Positions 32,321-42,806 of a DNA stretch of 64,000 nucleotides are shown one piece after another (within the stretch, counting starts at the first letter, position 1; each line of letters begins with the position of its first letter). A program made the position numbers and the translations under genes. The notes under the pieces were generated by a model. That model ran no database searches and was not told where the DNA came from. It worked only from the letters and a program-made list of their open reading frames with translations. The stretch is from Tenrec ecaudatus (Eukaryota > Chordata > Mammalia > Afrosoricida > Tenrecidae): contig NC_134541.1 in assembly GCF_050624435.1 (NCBI RefSeq), positions 99,940,805 through 100,004,804 of the forward strand, written 5' to 3'.

Positions 32321-32532
32321 GATGACTTCTAGGTATGAAGCTCGGCTTTATACATATCAGAGTGTCACTGGTTTTGTTTCCCTAGACAACACAGCCTGGC
32401 ACAGTGGGGATGCAGGGCAGGGTGGTGGCTTCTTTCACTGCACATGGGTGACTGTGAGGTGGAAGTGGGTCAAGGGCACTGGAGGACGACGAAGACGACA
32501 AGTGTCCCTGGGGTTCCTCAATGAAACCAGTC

Positions 32533-32670
32533 CATGCCCCTGAGTCAATTTCAACCCAACCCTACAGAGGGCTTCCAAGACCAGGAATCTTCAGGGGAGC
32601 AGTCAGCCTCTCATCCCCATGGGAAATGGCTGGTGGATTTGAACCCTCAGCCAGGATTCCTTAGCAGCAA
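32533..32670 (-). mobile_element. AfroSINE-type SINE
   Basis: It has 'gagtcaatttcaacccaacc', 'gaccaggaatcttcaggggagcag' and 'ctggtggatttgaaccctcagcc'. The head is missing. Confidence 0.7.
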
Positions 32671-33519
32671 CTTGAGAGGGGGGATTCTGCCCAGGAGCAT
32701 CAGTGGACAAGCTCACAGGGTCCGCAGGCCGGAGCACAGGGTGTCAGTCAGGTGCATGGCGGCTGTGGTGTGGAGAGCCAGGAAGAGTGGGGCAGATGGG
32801 TGGGGCATGGCGCAGGACTGCCTCTCAGATGCCCGCTGGGGCCAGACGAGGTGGGGAATGTGTGAAGGGTGCCGCCTCAATGTGTGAGAAAAACAGCCAA
32901 AGAGCAAAGGGCCACAGAGTGCCCTGACTCAGGGTCCAGGGGAGGTTCTGTGAGCTGAGCCCATGCCATTTGACTCCTTCCCAGGGGGCCTGGTGGGGGG
33001 GCAGGGTGACCAAGTCTTCGTTTTTTGTTTGTTTGGGTTTTTTAATTTTTCAAGAGAAGCTAACACTCAGGTTTCTATCAGCATCCTCCCCCCCTTTTTT
33101 ATTTATGCTGGTGACAATAGCAACAAAGATCCAATCAAGCCCCACCTGTGGCTTTGGTTTTGAGCCCAAATAGCACAGGGATGCAGGCCTGGCCCTCCAT
33201 GTGCCTGGAGGGAGACTCAAGGTCAGGGGCCACCTCTCTGACCCTCGCTCTCCTCATCAACACCCGCAGGGACCTCTCAGAGCCTCCATACTAAATCAAG
33301 GGCCACGTGACACCCACCTGACAGGCTGGCCAGCACGTGCAGGGCACCAGCAGTTGTGGACGCAGGGTGGCTCCATGTACAATGGAATGGAACACACCCA
33401 GCTGCCTGTGCCAGCACCACGACAGACCGCAGATCGGACCAGTGTGCTCCACAGGTTGACCACCAGTGGCTCTCCTCAAGGAGGCCGCCAGGCCTTTCTT
33501 CCAAGTGAGCAGTGAGCAG
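32671..33519. other. SNX29 intron, unique stretch
   Basis: Nothing recognised, except that 33,470-33,510 may be a stray SINE piece ('gccaggcctttcttccaag'). Confidence 0.5.
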
Positions 33520-33690
33520 TGGTGGTGATCGTTCTGACTCACGGTGATTCGGTGTGTGCAGAAGAGACCTGCTCCACGGGGCTTCAAGGCTGTGTGACCT
33601 TTCAGAAGCAGGTGGCTTCCCAGGGGCTCTGGATGGGTTTGAACCTCTAACCGTCCAGCTCAGTCAAGCCCTTACCATTTCCAGCACCCA
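33520..33690 (-). mobile_element. AfroSINE-type SINE, second subtype
   Basis: It has 'gttctgactcacggtgattcgg', 'acctttcagaagcaggtgg', 'ctggatgggtttgaacctctaacc' and 'cccttaccatttccagcaccc'. Confidence 0.7.
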
Positions 33691-33973
33691 GGACCATCCA
33701 GGAAATGGCCTGCGGTCATTATTAAACATGTCACTGGTGTTCAGTAACTCTGAGGATACCTCGAAGAGCCCAGATGAACTGAGGAAAATCTGTCGGGGTT
33801 TATAATGACACTTTGGGGGCATATTTCCTTGTCTGAGAGAGATTTTTGTTTTATTTATTTAAACTAGAAAATCTCTTGGGGTGAGCTTTTGAGTTGAGAC
33901 CCCCGTCTCGCCGCTCTCTGGGGGCACAATGAAGGAAGGAGATGTTCACGGGGCGCCTGCCAGCATGGGCCAG

Positions 33974-34295
33974 TGTAGCAGTTACATCATTTCATGTCAA
34001 CTTGAAGATATATAAAAGCATAAGGCATTGTTTAGCCTGTCAGTCTGGTCACAGTCTGATAACCTCACTTGGAGATGCGACCAAGATGTGACCAATCTGG
34101 ACACTGGTCAGTGTCTCTCTGTCTCTGCCTTCACCTTCCTGTTGCTGGCCACCCTGAGAACTCCTGGAGCCCTGTGAAGCTTCCACTGCCGTTGGATGGG
34201 CTCGTCTGGTATGCTTCCTTGATTTATAATTTCTCTTCCTTTCACATCTATAAGTGCCATTGGATTAGTTTCTCTGGTTACCCCAGACTACCACA
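33974..34295 (+). mobile_element. ERVL-like solo LTR, short
   Basis: This 322 bp LTR starts tgtagcagttacatcatttc and ends ttctctggttaccccagactaccaca. Its 5' part, 'catgtcaacttgaagatat' then 'tagcctgtcagtctggtcacag', aligns with the LTR at 53,553. It is flanked by a perfect 5 bp duplication gccag (33,969-33,973 and 34,296-34,300), as ERVL integrases make. The centre is shorter than in its relatives. Confidence 0.85.
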
Positions 34296-36317
34296 GCCAG
34301 GCTTGTCTGTAGCCCTTCTCCTGGCGCCCCAGAGTGCAACAGTCTGCACCCCAGCCTGCTCCACAGGACCACAGGGGGCAAGGGCGGCTTGATTGACAGC
34401 TAACAAGGGCAGCCACAGGAAAAATGTGCTTGCATCTCAATGGGGTCTGGCCCAGTGTCCAGCCCAAATCCCTGTGATGATGAAATTGCGTCCTTTGCTT
34501 CAGTCTCCTACTGAAACCCTTCCTTCTTTCAGTCTGTGCCACTGGGGTTCTGCGGGACGGTTAGGCACCACCTCCTGCTCTGGTGGGCCAAGGAGATACC
34601 CAACTTGCCAGGAGCACACGTTGGTAAGAACTGTGGCCGGGAAGCCTGTGTGGTGGAGAAGGGCAGGCCCGGGGACCAGTGCCTCACTCCCACCCCCCTT
34701 GCCGACCTGTGGCCATGGCAGCAGCCAGTCCCCCTGCCTTGGTCCCACGCTCAAGTCTCTCTCACCATTGGAGATGATGCAGGTTAACCCCATCGTGCCC
34801 CACAGCCAGGGAGTGCGCGCTTCCTCATGAACTTTCAAACTAGTGAGACCAAGGGCCAGGAGCACAAATACCTTGAAAAGATTGAGTTTTCCATGTGGTG
34901 CGGTCTCCTTGTGTGCGGCACAAAGTAATTATGTCTTTTCATGCATGCTCGGAGATAATTAGGGAACACAATTAGGAGACAATTAGACAAACCACAGCCA
35001 GAGAAACCACTGTCTGGGGGACTGGGGGAAGAACAGATGGACACAGTCTCAAAGGTGCCAGGGTCTGAGAGGCGGCCCTGCATCTGGTCGCTATGGCAGC
35101 AACTGGGAGCTGCTGGCCAAGGTGGCACCAGAGCCACACCCCACAGGGAGGGCGACTCCGTCCTGCATCTGTTCTGAGGCAGCCACCCCTGCACGAATAA
35201 AGCACAGCCCCTTGGCCCACCTCGCCCCCGTCCCGGCCTGTTCAGAGCACACCTGCAACTCAAGAAGAGCGCAGGCCAGTGTTCCCTGCATGCCAAGTCC
35301 CTTCCTGCACTCGCAGCCGCGGGTTCTGCTTTTGTCTAGTCATTAGGATGAAAGCCCCGTAGACACTTGTGCGCACGTTCCACACAGACCATGCACCCGG
35401 CCCCAATCACAGGGATTTACAGGCCTGGTGTAACAGGACCAGCATGAGGTGGTGACAGCAGGCGAGGGCCACCTGCCTCAAGGTGCTGCACACATACGTA
35501 GGTTTCCCAGCAACGTGACTAGAGCAAAGTGGTAAGACAACGTTGGTTCCTGACTCTGGGCAGAATGACAGTCCCTTCAGCACAGGGCTGTGAGGAAAAC
35601 GGGGCTTCTGAAAACCAAGACTATCCCTGATGGTCGACTGACCGTGCCCTGGTACCTTTAAACACGATGCTGTCTGCAAACAGAGTCTCTGTAGATGCTA
35701 TCGGAAGCCGGAAGCCGCATGCAGAGCTCTGCCCCATTCCTAACAGTAACCAGAGTGAGCAGGGCTCCCAGCTGACCTGGATGGGACGTGTGGCCTCCAG
35801 CACTTCCTGCTGGGTAATGCCACCACCTAGTAGCACTTTGTTATCAGGCCTAGGGGCTGAAGTCAGTCACTGTTTGTTTGTTTTTCAAGTTTGATGAGAG
35901 AAATAAGAGCAAGGGATTTGTGCCTAGTTTGAAGTTTATTCACATTTAAGCACTATTGATGTACGTATAGTCTAAGATGACACTGGTAGGAGTCTGCTAG
36001 CCAAACTTGAGAGGTACTGGTGTAGAGACCTTTGGGTTTTAGTTTTGGCACGTCCATGAGCTAAGAAGAAAGGCAGCCGTTCCTCTGATCAAATGTACCC
36101 AAGGGCCCTGCCATCGTGTGCCAGCCTCCAATCATCAACACTCACTCACAGCACAGCTCTCTCTCGAGACCGCCAGGGCCCCCACTGTGCTAAGACCTGA
36201 AACTCTCCTGCTGTGCCCTTAAGAGCTCCACAAGTGCACGTGGGTTTCCCATTGGTCCCTAGCCCCAGGGACAGAGAGAGACTGGGCACAGCTCATCCAA
36301 CAACAGAGGGCACTTAC
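34296..36317. other. SNX29 last intron, 5' part
   Basis: This 2 kb directly follows the PX exon in transcript order and holds no recognised repeats. The AT-rich block at 34,855-35,010 stands out from the GC-rich flanks and is listed separately. Confidence 0.55.
34855..35010. promoter_or_regulatory. Candidate conserved intronic element
   Basis: Within 120 bases there are repeated homeodomain-type cores: agtaattatg, agataattaggg, acaattagga and acaattagac. A RUNX-type aaccaca and an octamer-like 'tcatgcatgctc' are also present. This clustering in non-repetitive AT-rich sequence is typical of vertebrate non-coding enhancers. No expression or conservation data are available, so this is inference only. 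Confidence 0.4.
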
Positions 36318-36457
36318 ATAAAGAAGGGCATCAGCTGGATCAGAGTCTCCTTTCGGGGGCTGGTGGCAAACTCGGGGACCACTTGGATGACTTTGTTCAT
36401 GACACCACGCAAGTAATTCTGGAGCTGCTTCCGCCGTTCCTCTACAAACTTAGCATC
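36318..36457 (-). CDS. SNX29: SNX29 penultimate coding exon, PX domain C-terminal part
   Basis: This 140 bp exon encodes 46 full residues plus two bases. The acceptor (36,458-36,460, CAG) follows a long pyrimidine tract. The exon then reads DAKFVEERRKQLQNYLRG, VMNKVIQVVPEFATSP and RKETLIQLMPFF. The donor is GTAAGT at 36,317-36,312. The acceptor is phase 0 and the donor phase 2, which joins exactly to the exon at 11,213. The ERRKQLQNYL stretch is the conserved helix that closes the PX lipid-binding pocket. The earlier PX strands and the RUN and coiled-coil regions lie upstream of the window. As I recall the 813-residue human protein, this is about residues 727-772. Four substitutions are seen, all mild. 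SNX29 is the only sorting nexin I know with this exact run. Confidence 0.95.
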
Positions 36458-36947
36458 CTGGGAAAACAGAGAAACAGACACTGAGCCATGCCTTCCTCAC
36501 GTGTTCAAAGACAACCCCCCCCCCAAGCTTATTAATCACCATAATCAAAGGTGCTACCATTTATAGAGGAACTATCACGGGGAAATAGCCTCTAAGTGCT
36601 TACACATCTTATTGTGCTTCTTGTCAGGGAATGGAGGAGAGGCAGGCCCACCACACCGAGTGCTCCTGAGACTTCATTAACTAGAATGGACAAGGGTTCC
36701 AGTGCTTCCAACTGTCTAGTCACAGGATAGAAGCACTGCAGCCACAGCCACGGTGACTGCTTATGGAGCAGCTACAACGTGCCAAGGGTTGTACAAGGGA
36801 TGTGCATGGAGGCCACAGGCCGGAGGGACGGACACGGTTTACCCAGTGACCACACCCGTCAGGGGTAACAAGGACCAAACAAAACCAAACCCACTCAGAG
36901 AGATCTGCAGCTGCCCTCGTGAGAAAAGGAGACTTAGCTGCTATGTT
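36458..36947. other. SNX29 intron next to PX exon, with MIR-like traces
   Basis: It holds a C-run at 36,512-36,520. Two weak MIR-like stretches occur ('gcctctaagtgcttacacatctta' near 36,590 and 'ggagcagctacaacgtgcc' near 36,764). No upstream exon is present. Confidence 0.4.
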
Positions 36948-37370
36948 TTCTTTTTATCATTTTGTTAGGGGTTCATACAACTCTTATCACAATCCATCCA
37001 TATATCAATTGTATAAAGCACATTTGCCCATTCATTACCCTCATCATTCGCAAAACAATTGCTCTCCACGTAAGCCCCTGGCATCAGCTCCTCATTTTCC
37101 CTCTCCCTCCCCGCTTCCCCTTCCCCATCCCTCATGAACCCTTGATAATTTAGAAATTGTTATTTTGTCATATCTTATACTGACGTCTCCCTTCACCCAC
37201 TTTTCTGTTGTTCGTCCCCCAGGGAGGAGGTTATATGTAGATCCTTGTAATCGGGTTCCCCTTTCCACCACACTCTCCAGTGTTGCCACTCTCACCACTG
37301 GTCCTGAAGGGATCCTCTGCCCTGAATTCCCTGTGCTTCCAGTTCCTATCAAAGGGGACTTTATGAATAC
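36948..37370 (-). mobile_element. L1 3' UTR fragment, antisense
   Basis: It begins 'tttttatcattttgttaggggttcatac' and continues through 'cctggcatcagctcctcattttcc' and 'atgaacccttgataatttagaaattg' to 'ggatcctctgccctgaattccctg'. It is 5'-truncated. Confidence 0.9.
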
Positions 37371-38639
37371 ACACAAACATGTGCCCTTCTCCTAATGGCA
37401 GGAGGAACCCAGGGGCCTGGCTTGCCCGCTGAGCAAGACTACAGCAGGCTGGGACCACACAGAGTGGCCTCTGAAGGCCAACTGGGCACCCTCTGAACCC
37501 TAGACCATCACCGCCAGCATGGGCAGGGCCGACCTGCTGGTGAGACCTGCTCAGGCACCGGGCAGCTGAGCTCAGTGGAACAGTCCGATGTCCTGTGTTA
37601 GGATTGTAATTGTCAACACGAGTCTGTGTTTTCCTGCTGCCCAGGTCCCCAGGGTTATGGGGTGAGCCCTACTGGGAGGTGGGGAAGCACAAGGGGAGGT
37701 AGCAAAAGCTTCTGTGAGGCAGGTGTGTCCCCTCAGTGGATTATGGAAGGGTGGCAGCAACTCACCTCACTAAACAAACTGGAAACTGAGGCACAGGAAA
37801 CCCCACAGGTGGGCCAGGAATGTACTCAGCCAGCCTGTGACCGGTACTCTGACACTGTACACAGGGCAGTTCATCAGCTGCAGGCCTGGGCTCTGCTGGC
37901 ACCCAGAACACGCCGTCTGGGTGCCAGGATATGGGCCCAAGCATAGCCAGGGTGTCTCCTGAGCAGGGCCACCAAGCAAGCAAACAAACGAGAATCCAGG
38001 AAAGGCAGTTCAGGGTTTCAGAGGACCAAGGGCTGGACGCAGGATCCTTCTTAGGGAGCAATTCCAATCCGATCAAACCTCCTCAGGTGATATTTGAGAC
38101 CCGAGTTTCCGAGAAACGGACCCAGTGCTGACTCAAACACTCACACATAGCAGGGGTCCTCCTTTGAGCACCTGGTGCTAGAGGCGGCCCCTCGGGGTAA
38201 CTCCAAAGTCACCACAGGCCTTCTCTCCTAACGCCCTCACATGCCACCTCCACAGGGACCTGCAAGCACTGGGACGCTACCATCGGCTGCAGCACAGCCC
38301 AGGACCACAGCTTAGGGCCCAAGCAGCCTGCGGGGAGAGGAGAAGGCCGGGCAGCCAGGCTGCATGCCAGCTTCTGCTTCCTGGTCTCCAGGCACTGACT
38401 GTGGGAGAGCTGGTTAATATTCCAGGCCCAGGCCAGCGGGGTTCATCAAGCCGGCTTTAATCTGTATGAGACACCCTCAAAGAATGCTTGCGAGAAGGGG
38501 CCTGCCCTTTGGTAAGAGGAGGCTCCAACGCTTTGAGCAACACACGGAGGCTGATGGGCGCTACTGCCCTGGGTGTGACCAGGAGTCAGAACCCATGGAC
38601 GGTGAGCCCCACAAAAGGAGGTCAGGGGATTCCACCTGT
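37371..38639. other. SNX29 intron with a MIR remnant
   Basis: At 37,775-37,850 the phrase 'ggaaactgaggcacaggaaacc' is a MIR core. The rest shows nothing recognisable. Confidence 0.5.
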
Positions 38640-39078
38640 GCCGGACTGCACTGTGTCCCCCAAATTAGACTCTATAATCTCGTGGTTCCAAAATACCTCT
38701 CAGGTCACTCAACCTAACAGACTACGAAGGAATCAATTGACCTTTCGGAAGTAGCCACTGAAAAACCATGGAAACACTGTCAGACAGTGACGGCCTCAGG
38801 AATGGAAACGGAGCATTATCAGAGATACTGCTGCAGGATGGGCGCTCCTCGGCTCAGAAGGGACTTGAGATCTGACTGATGAGGAGCTGCTTTCTCAAAG
38901 CAGGAGCGAGGCAGTCAATGAGAAGAAGGCCTTCAATGAGATGGGCGGACACGGTGGCTGCAGCGATGGGCTCAACCACAACAGCCATTGTGAGGATGGC
39001 GCGGGACTGGCCAGGGTGGCCGCTTGTCGTGCACAGGTTGCTTTGAGCTGGACCCGACTTGATGGCACCTCAGACACC
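38640..39078 (+). mobile_element. Non-autonomous element with RTE 3' end
   Basis: The head, 'ggactgcactgtgtcccccaaattagac', and the middle, 'gaatcaattgacctttcggaagtagcc', are not RTE coding sequence. From 38,930 the sequence is the RTE tail ('gatgggcggacacggtggctgcagcgatgggctc', 'ttgtgaggatggcgcgggac'). It looks like a parasite that borrowed the RTE 3' end for mobility. Confidence 0.6.
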
Positions 39079-39455
39079 CCCCTGTGCTGATCATCACGGG
39101 GAACCAGGCCTTTCCTCTTATGTCAGTGAGATAGTACTGGGTGGTTCCTGAAGCCAATCTTCTTGAGATTGATAAAGGAACAGCTTAAGCAAAGAAGCCC
39201 AGTTGAGGGAAGGTAGATAGATGCCTAGCCACATGAAGGCCCCGCCCCGTGGACTAGGTCTACCTTTAGCTGCAGGAACCTGTCAGGTGGGGCGAAAGGA
39301 GGGCCAGACATGGGCTTCAAGGGGAGCCACTTAGGGGGAGGGGGCAGAGTGGAAGGCCCAGCTGCACCTCCAAGACCCCTTGGTGAGAACTCCTGCTCCT
39401 GCCAGCTGAAAGGTCAAGAAAGCTGAGGGGTCAAGAAAAATAATTTATTTTTACC

Positions 39456-39770
39456 TTAAAAATTATTAATTATTTTATTGGGGGCTCTTACAAATCTTAT
39501 AACAATCCATCATTCAATTGTACATATGTTGCCATCAACATTTCCAAAGTATTTTCTTTCTACTTGAGCCCTTGGTATCAGCTCCTCTTTTTTCCCCTCC
39601 CTCCCCTCTTCCACCCACCCTTGTGAATTCTTGATCAATGATACATTATTGCTGTTATTGCGTGTCTTACACTGCCCATTGTCTCCCTTCACCCACATTT
39701 ATGTTACTCGTACCCCAGAGGGGTGGGCTATCTCTCCAACCTCGTGATGGGGTCCCCCTGTTAACTATTC
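39456..39770 (-). mobile_element. L1 3' UTR fragment, antisense
   Basis: It has 'aattattttattgggggctcttac', 'gttgccatcaacatttccaaag' and 'tgagcccttggtatcagctcctc', through 'acccacatttatgttactcgtaccccag'. Confidence 0.85.
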
Positions 39771-40264
39771 TACCCAGCAACTCAGCTCCACTACGGTGTA
39801 CCTTGGTTTGTATTTTGGGAATTGGTAGAAAGACAAAAAGCAAGCTACCCCCCCAGGGCTCAGTATCTCCCTCTACTCTGAGGTCGAAGTGTGTTCCTTA
39901 GTATCTACCTAAGACACACGTTTATAGAACGCCTTCTGCACCTGCCAGAGAAGCAAAAAGACCTAGTTCTGGCCTTCAGGCGCTCAGAGTTTACTGTTTA
40001 CCCACTCACACGTATATGCACCCAGAGCTGCCTCAGGTACCCTCTCCTGGACGTCTGCCTGGCCGTCTCAGAGCCTGTGACAAAAGGTGAGGAGACGGTG
40101 AATAGGACACAGCCCCTGTCCTGAAGGAGGTCCCGTCTAGAATCCCCTCATTTGCCCAGTAATATTTCCAAGGAGCTGGGACCATGTGGTGATATGCAGT
40201 GGCAGCCCGAGGCCCAGAGGTGGCCACACTGAGGTGGGATCAGGGAAAGCTCCAGGCAGGTTCC

Positions 40265-40765
40265 TGTGGAGCCCAGTGTTGGGAAGCAGGCGGTCCTCGC
40301 AGCTTGCTGTCGATGGTTAAAACAGCATGTCAACTTGGTGGGCCACGAGGACCCACTATGATACAGCCACCCCTCCTCATGAGATCTGAAGCAATGAATC
40401 GCCTCCGTGACCACATGTGCTTTGAGCAATCAATTGAAAGAGTGTTTCCTTAGGAATGACCTAGGTGGTTGCTAGCACATACATGTGCTCTGGCAAATGC
40501 ATGCTTCTTGCACCTGCCCGTCATCTGAGCACTGGGTCTTTGGATCGAGCCAGTGACCTGCCTTGTGTGTCAGCAGCAAGCTTCATCTTAGCTGCCAATC
40601 CTGGACTCCATCACCTCCATAGGCAGGAACCTGCGTCTGGCCTGCTGTTCTTCAGTCCATCCGTCCCTGCAGCAACCTCCCTGAGTCTGGAGCAACCTCC
40701 AGCCTAACCTGTGACCCCTGGGTTTGGAATTTGCCAGCCTCTACAACTGTGGGAGCCATCTATAC
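40265..40765 (+). mobile_element. Possible LTR-like repeat
   Basis: It has a TG start, 'gcatgtcaacttggtgggccacgagg' near the 5' side, and 'gacccctgggtttggaatttgccagcctctacaactgtgggagcc' near the 3' side. This layout recalls ERVL and MaLR LTRs. Borders and duplications were not identified. Confidence 0.35.
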
Positions 40766-41094
40766 ACATGCCTTAGAGGAGCAGGCTTTCAGAGATGGTG
40801 ACAGGAGGGAGGGGCATGTGGATGGAAGTATGATAAAGAAGGGCAAAGGTGGAAGAAGGGATAAGAAAATCAGTACAACCCCGCCATCAAGAGCGAGTGG
40901 GGCCCAGTGCCTGGGCCTGGCAGCATCGTTCAGTCTGGAGATGAGTGAGGCCTTGGAAGGTCAGGTCAAAGGGTGTACAGAAAGGCCAGGTACACAGCAC
41001 TGGGGGTTCTGGCCCTTGTCTGGGGTCCAGACTCATGGAAGGAAGAGGACACAGTTGACAGTGATTCCTGGCAGCCTCCTGTGAGGCAGGACGC
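40766..41094. other. SNX29 intron, unique stretch
   Basis: Nothing recognised. Confidence 0.4.
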
Positions 41095-41165
41095 AGGATC
41101 TCAATTGACAGCTGAGCAAACTGAGTGGAGCACAAAGAATTGAAGAGGTTGCTCATGGCCATGGA
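41095..41165 (+). mobile_element. MIR-like remnant
   Basis: The run 'gctgagcaaactgag' followed by 'gaattgaagaggttgctcatggcca' resembles the MIR core read forward. Confidence 0.4.
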
Positions 41166-41274
41166 GCCAACAGACGGGGGGAACCATGAAGTGAGTCAGG
41201 CCACCCAGCTCCAGAGCTCCACATTCTCACGTCCACCAGACTGCCTCTCTTGAATCCTAGGCCTGAGCCCCACT

Positions 41275-41365
41275 TGAGTTAGGGAAACTGAGGCACGGGG
41301 AGGCTCAATAATATGCCTATGACCACAGAGCTAATAAGTGCGCAATCTGGACGCTGAGCGGGGCC
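41275..41365 (+). mobile_element. MIR
   Basis: The run 'gggaaactgaggcacggggaggctcaataatatgcc', followed by 'gaccacagagctaataagtg', is a clear MIR core. Confidence 0.8.
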
Positions 41366-41699
41366 TGTCTCCCTTCCTCCAGGGGGAGTCCATACTCTTT
41401 GTCATCTGGCTGGGGCATGAAGCATGAAGCAAAGGCACTCCTAGAAAGAATGACCCAGGATCCAGCTCTCCTGTGATGACCGGAACCAGGAGGTTGCGGG
41501 CACCAAGAGCAGCAGGCACTGGTCAGCCGATGCAAGCAGGAGCAGAGGTCAGAGGGATGGTGCCCACCAGTACTTTCCCTAAATCCCAGCTCGTCCCATG
41601 GGATGAGGCTGACATGCCCTCTAGAGGGGGTATGTGGCAAAGCCTACAAATCAATGCTCATGGGGTCAGCTGCCAAGAGATCACAATGACGGTATAAGC

Positions 41700-41965
41700 C
41701 CAGTAGAAGGGAACAAACTTCAGAATTGTAGGTGAATGGGTGTATTGGATGGTGTAAGTTATGGCAAAGAAACTACTACTAATAATATACTAAGGATTCA
41801 GGGGGTGGTAGGGGGGAGGGAGGGGATAAAGGGGATATCAAGGAGTTCAAGATGAAAGAAAATGCATTGAAAGTTGTGATGGCAGCAATTGTACAACTAT
41901 GCTTGAACTAATGGCACTATGGATTGTAGTGATATATGTAAGAGCTCCTGACAGAGTGATTGAAA
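41700..41965 (+). mobile_element. L1 3' UTR tail, other subfamily
   Basis: It has the same order as the main family but is diverged: 'ggtgaatgggtgtattggatggtgtaag', 'actaaggattcagggggtgg', a G-rich tract, 'agttgtgatggcagcaattg' and 'cactatggattgtagtgatatatgtaagagc'. Confidence 0.7.
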
Positions 41966-42060
41966 GAGAGAGAGATCAAGGATGTACTTAGAGAACCAGG
42001 GTGTGTCCAGGCCAGGCCAGCGGGTTTCCAACGGCCTTGGAAGCACGTGAGAAGCCGGAC

Positions 42061-42392
42061 AGTGAATAAGGAAGACTACAGATGGGCCGATGCCTTTGAA
42101 TTGCAATGACAGAGAAGAATATTCTAAGTACCATGAACTGCCAGGAGAACAAACAAATCTGTCTTGGAAAAATAGAGACAGAAGGCTCTTTAGAAGCGAG
42201 ACTGATGAGACTCTGTCTCGTGTACGTTGGACATGTCACCAGGAGAGGCGGGGCCTGGGGAAACAGGGAGCCCCTTCATGAGCTATAGTGACAGAGTGGC
42301 TGCAGCAGTGGGAGGATGGAGCAGGACTGGGCGGGCTTCCACAGGGTCCTAGGACTCAATGACACACAACAACAACAACAGCAACAAGAGGC
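42061..42392 (+). mobile_element. RTE/BovB LINE 3' end
   Basis: It has 'agtgaataaggaagactac', 'gatgcctttgaattgcaatg', 'caaatctgtcttggaaaaa' and 'gtacgttggacatgtcacc', ending in (AAC)n at 42,367-42,390. Frames are broken. Confidence 0.85.
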
Positions 42393-42659
42393 AGGATCGA
42401 AAGCCTCTAGAAATCACTTCCTCCTGCTGCCGACGTTGCTGAGGTCTCTCTGCGCCTCAGTTTCCTCAGGTCTGATGCTTTCTCAGGCTCCATCCTGTGC
42501 AAACGTGACCATAGTCCTCATGTAGCTGGGCTACGACTCCTCTTCTCAGTCAGGGCCTCAAGCCCGGTTTCAGCGGATTTCCCTCCTACATGACTGGCCA
42601 GACGCAGGGCTTCCCTAGCACAGCACAACCAGAAACCCGGGCCCTGAGGGCCTGGGGCT

Positions 42660-42806
42660 CCCAGCGAGCCTGCACAGGGTTTGACACTGTCCATTTTTAC
42701 AGAGGCAGACGGTCTCATCTTTCTCTGGCCGAGCTCCTGGTGGCTTTTTGAGCCTGACCTTGTGGCTACCAGCCCAATGCCTAACCCCAACACTACCAGG
42801 TCCGCA
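42660..42806 (-). mobile_element. AfroSINE-type SINE
   Basis: It has 'ttttacagaggcagacggtctcatctttctc', 'tcctggtggctttttgagcctgacc' and 'cccaatgcctaaccccaacactacc'. Confidence 0.75.
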
